Source: Lutraria lutraria
Taxonomy: Eukaryota; Mollusca; Bivalvia; Venerida; Mactridae
Direction: 5' to 3'
Assembly (NCBI GenBank): GCA_964023205.1
Contig: OZ026843.1
Span: 2,093,029 to 2,157,028, forward strand
DNA length: 64,000 nt
The notes beneath the pieces are model-generated. The model did not search any database. It was not told where the DNA came from and saw only the letters and a list, made by a program, of their open reading frames with translations. Below, piece by piece: positions 45,713 to 64,000 of this stretch. Every line of letters begins with the position of its first letter. The stretch's first letter is position 1. The position numbers were made by a program, and so were the translations under genes.

Positions 45713-46295
45713 TATAGCTTAATATCTTTGTTGTTTTTTTGTGTGTAATCTGTTATCAATTACTGAAGTTTTGATCAATTTAAAAAATAATTTGTCTTTC
45801 TTACTTGTGATGCACAGTCTGACATACGATGATTCGTTGAGAACTGGAACCTTTTCAAACGCCTATAGATATGTATAAAGAATCAATTAATACGGTACCA
45901 GTAAATTTTTATACAGTTACGGACCGCTACAAATGATTCTCGGTACCTGGTACTGTTGTCCAACGCTAACGATAGACATTATTTTCTGACCTTGGTGGTG
46001 ATGTGGACATGACCCATGTGTGACACTCCTCTATTATATCTGTTTATTTGAGTGTTGTTTCATTAGAATTGCAATAGGAGGAGGAAAATAATGTACCTGA
46101 TGTGGGGATTTATAAATACAATATACCTCACCGGTACATTCCTCCTTCCTTTTTATTCAAAGTAAATAAATCGTGACAACCACAGGCTCTTTATACTAAC
46201 CCAGCCAATTACTTCAACCTAGCTCTAGGATTCCAAGGCAAGTCACACACTCATGGTACCAAATGTAATAGGAGGAAAATAATGTACCCGATGCG

Positions 46296-46368
46296 GGGCT
46301 TGAACTCGCTGACTCCTGCTTGCAAGTCAGATGCTCTACCAACTGAGCTAATCGGGCTGGTGAATATC
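46296..46368 (-). repeat. tRNA-Ala(TGC)-like sequence, SINE-associated
   Basis: A 73-nt fold is possible on the minus strand: GCCCGAT/ATCGGGT acceptor, GCTC/GAGC D stem, loop CTTGCAA with TGC, GAGTTCAAGCC B box. The anticodon stem has an A-G mismatch and pair 3-70 is C-G rather than the G-U expected for alanine. Flanking sequence recurs at 46072-46140 without the tRNA body. More likely a SINE than a working tRNA. Confidence 0.55.
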
Positions 46369-46484
46369 CCAGCCAATTTATAAATACAATATAACTCACC
46401 GCTACAGAATGAATTGGACGTGGTATCATGATGCTGTTTATGAGTGACCTACTAGTATTACTTTAGCTGTTTATATAATGAATA

Positions 46485-46725
46485 ACAAGAAGTGTTTGTG
46501 AAACACGGATGCCACTATAAATGCCAACTGGATAGTAAGACCTTGACCTACTGACCTCAAAATCAATATGGGTCATCTACATGTGATGACCCTCCCAACC
46601 AAATATGAAGACTTTAGGCCAAATCGCCCAGACAAGGTTTGGTTACGGACAGACCATCACGGACCAACACATGCTGAGCAGTATACCCCCTTTTCTTCAA
46701 AAGGGGGCATAATTATTTAACCGCC
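46485..46725. repeat. TGACCT-rich molluscan repeat, near complete
   Basis: GAAGTGTTTGTGAAACACGG ... CTTGACCTACTGACCTCAAA ... CAAATATGAAGACTTTAGG ... ACCCCCTTTTCTTCAAAAGG + GGGCATAAT, the usual start-to-end order of this class. Confidence 0.65.
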
Positions 46726-47639
46726 TCTTTACATGTTTCGATACACCAGAGTCAATGGCATGTTGTGAATAAAGCCATATGTAAGTAAGAGTGTTAAAAT
46801 AATACAACTAAACCTCAGATTGAAGCCAACTGTACATACATACAATACCCTTGACGGTCCAGACTGTATTTTATCAGTTTTCAGCCAGTTGAAGTATAAT
46901 GTAATAATCCAGTTTGTTACACATTATATTCCATGCTTTCCGTACAGATGTACATTATGAAACATTTATTTAAATTATCACTCTCAAGGTATTATATGGT
47001 TTTATAGATGAAGCTGATTCGTGTTTAGGTACATATTCAGATCAATTATGCTGTCAGGACAACGCAACAATATTATTTTTGTCTGATCATAATTAATGAA
47101 GAAACATTAAGACAAGATATGAGATTTGAGCTCGGAGACCAATCACAAGTTTTATAACCTCGAGGCCATGATATTGTGTGTATAGTGGTGTTTCATACGT
47201 CCACACAATGTTCATACAAAACTACAGATCTATATTGTTACTTGTTTTTGGATGTACAATGTAAGTGATGTTACTGGTTTATAATTACAATACTCCTGGT
47301 CAAACTCAACACAGTTTGATACAGAAAGGTTTGAACTATTTCTCTTCACTCTCAAATCTTATTTTTAAATTGCTTTGAGAGTAAATTGTTGTAAAAGTAA
47401 CGAGACTAATTTTACATTGCAGTATGACATAATGCAATATAAGTTTAATAGAACCTTTACAATTGACAACAAATATCTTCCGACATTTTTGTCCATTGTT
47501 TATAATAAATACATTAAGTGAAACATTATCAAGTTGGAATCCTATATGAAGAAAGATCAAACTGAGTAGTACCAGCAAGTATGAGGGCCGGAGAGTGAAT
47601 CAATCTCTAGTTATTGGTCTGACAAGATTTTTGTGTTGG

Positions 47640-47935
47640 AAGGTCACTGTGACCTTGACATTCAAATCAATGGTCATTTCCCTTGTAAGTCTAAGAACCT
47701 TAGGCCAAATCATGGTTATTGGCTGGACAAGGTTATTGTGATGAAGGTCACTGTGACCTTAAATCTATCGGGGTCATCATCGACTTACAAATGCAATCAT
47801 TAACCTCCCTATAAAGTCTGAGGATAACAGGCTCTACATGTAGTTATTTGTCTGACAAGGTCTGGTCACAGATGGACTGACAAATAGACACAGGTAAAGC
47901 AATAATTTTTATATCCCTGCTTGGGTGGCACAAAA
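47640..47935. repeat. GTCACTGTGACCTTGAC repeat
   Basis: Two AAGGTCACTGTGACCTT palindromes about 110 bp apart, with GTCTGACAAGGTCTGGTCA and a GACTGACAAATAGACACAGG tail. Same class as the TGACCT repeats. Confidence 0.55.
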
Positions 47936-48919
47936 ATGATTGTTCTGTAGTTAAAATATCCATGGAGACTGATATGTCATGTCCTGAGTTTGCCAAAAGT
48001 GCTTCGCTCCACCACTCCAGATATATTTCGGTCAATAGTAAATGTTTTTTTTATCCGGCATGTAATTCTTACCAAATGTAGCTAACTCAGAACTTCACGA
48101 ATAAAACAGACACAAAAACAGTGTTAATTGTCATTTTTTTGTTTATTCTTCTTTTTGACTTTTAGGTAAAAAATAACCATGATAGGCAGATAGAAATCTG
48201 TCCATAAAAAGCAATTCTTTAAGAATATACATGTAATATGAAACGGTAGTTGAACAATACTTTAAAATGGAACAAGATTTTTAATCTTGCAAAATGATGT
48301 CAAATGATAATAAAATGACTTGCATTTTTTTTAATGAGCATAATTAACAAATGAACAATAAGAACATATATACAGCATTTAGTAAAACATATACACAAAA
48401 ACATTCATTTATATAAGTTGGCAGTGTATTAGCATAAAGTCGTATCAATTATATCAACATATTCACTAAACCATCCATTCAAAGTTAGTGCTAGTCATTT
48501 GTTAAACAATGAAAATGATGAAAAAATTCAAGCATTTTTTGTCTTTTTTTAACAAAAACTCAATAAACATAGGCAAGGTACTGCACTTGTTATGCCTTTT
48601 TACTAAATTATCTATTAATTTCTTTGGACAAAAAATTGCATCAAAGATTTCTGCAGCAAAGATATAGTCATAGCACTTGAGTTTTACAATGCAAAGAATA
48701 TTTCAAATTGATACAGTCCTAGCAACAAAACTTGCGCCTCCATTTACACTAAACGTTAAAGAAGTTTCAAAGTACCTGAGAGAAACTTTAACAGTTACAC
48801 AAAAATAAAACAAGCAAGCATACAAAAATACATATTCTCATAGGAAAAGAATATGTTCATCAGAGATTTGGGTAAGCAAGTTCTGACATGTATTTGTTGC
48901 TTCATACAGTTCCAACAAG

Positions 48920-49111
48920 CAATCATTTATTCAACCAATCATTCTTCAGCATTTATTCTAAATAAAAAACATCAACATTTATTCGATCAATCATAATTCA
49001 ACATAGTTTTTCAGCCAATCATACGTCAGCATTTATTCAACCAATCATTCATCAACATTTTCAACCAATCAAATGACAGCATTTATTCAATACATTTATC
49101 CAAATAGCCAA
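48920..49111 (-). other. POLR2H 3' untranslated region with five AATAAA signals in a degenerate repeat
   Basis: Downstream of the stop, the minus strand has AATAAA at 49087-49082, 49037-49032, 48983-48978, 48957-48952 and 48931-48926. They sit inside a degenerate repeat whose plus-strand form is CAGCATTTATTCAACCAATC. Which signal is used is unknown. Confidence 0.6.
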
Positions 49112-63878
<14,767 letters not shown>

Positions 63879-64000
63879 CTGAAAATATAAAAAGAAATCA
63901 TGAGAAAACTTGAAATGACAATATCGCATCAGTTTCCTGGAAAAACAACACGCTCTTAATACTATAAAACAACAACAACAAAATTTAATCCCAGTTTGCT

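Larger units (their letters stand above)
45713..48919. other. Intergenic DNA between composite element and POLR2H
   Basis: Holds the tRNA-like SINE pair near 46.1-46.4 kb and two TGACCT-class repeats. 46.75-47.6 and 48.0-48.9 kb are AT-rich; the latter may be POLR2H 3' untranslated sequence. No gene seen. Confidence 0.4.

Overview
The window is nuclear DNA from an invertebrate animal, most likely a bivalve mollusc. The genes are AT-rich and intron-split with GT-AG junctions. The non-coding DNA is full of small inverted-repeat transposons and tRNA-derived SINE-like pieces. It also carries the TGACCT-rich, GACAGACAGAC-tailed repeats common in bivalve genomes. No species can be named from the sequence alone.

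Three protein-coding genes and one tRNA gene are supported. (1) Positions 1 to about 33 kb, minus strand: the long form of the HMG-box repressor Capicua (CIC). Eleven coding exons were joined by hand. All ten splice phases agree and give about 1,523 codons, from the initiator ATG at 21909 to the window edge, where the C-terminal part is cut off. The N-terminal CIC-L domain, the [14 protein letters not shown] block, the HMG box (split over two exons) and the SDEEQMVIC block are all present. (2) Positions 33.86-36.78 kb, plus strand: CFAP68 (C11orf1 homologue), a ciliary microtubule inner protein in three exons and complete at 152 residues. It is head to head with CIC across a CpG- and CCAAT-containing interval that also has an RFX X-box-like site. 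(3) Positions 49.1-64 kb, minus strand: POLR2H (RPB8/RPABC3), a shared RNA polymerase subunit. Its last three coding exons are here, and its first exon lies beyond 64000. Its last intron is about 12 kb long. (4) Positions 39353-39425: an intact tRNA-Val(CAC). The three protein genes are functionally unrelated housekeeping or regulatory genes. They look like neighbours rather than a pathway.

The non-coding DNA holds most of the unusual structure. CIC introns contain a 41-bp minisatellite of about 53 copies with a higher-order duplication, a 23-bp array, a homopurine array, a 33-bp array grown out of a SINE body, a broken mariner copy and several MITE families. Some of these lie within 15-55 bp of splice acceptors. 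The interval between CFAP68 and POLR2H (38-48 kb) holds a 503-bp element with 32-bp terminal inverted repeats and a clean 9-bp target duplication (Mutator-like).

The same interval holds a 3.6-kb composite structure at 42.0-45.7 kb. It combines two identical 540-bp inverted arms, each with its own hairpin, with a 14-bp motif (GATACATACGTTAC) repeated eight times on one strand between otherwise unrelated spacers. That composite is the best candidate here for something undescribed.
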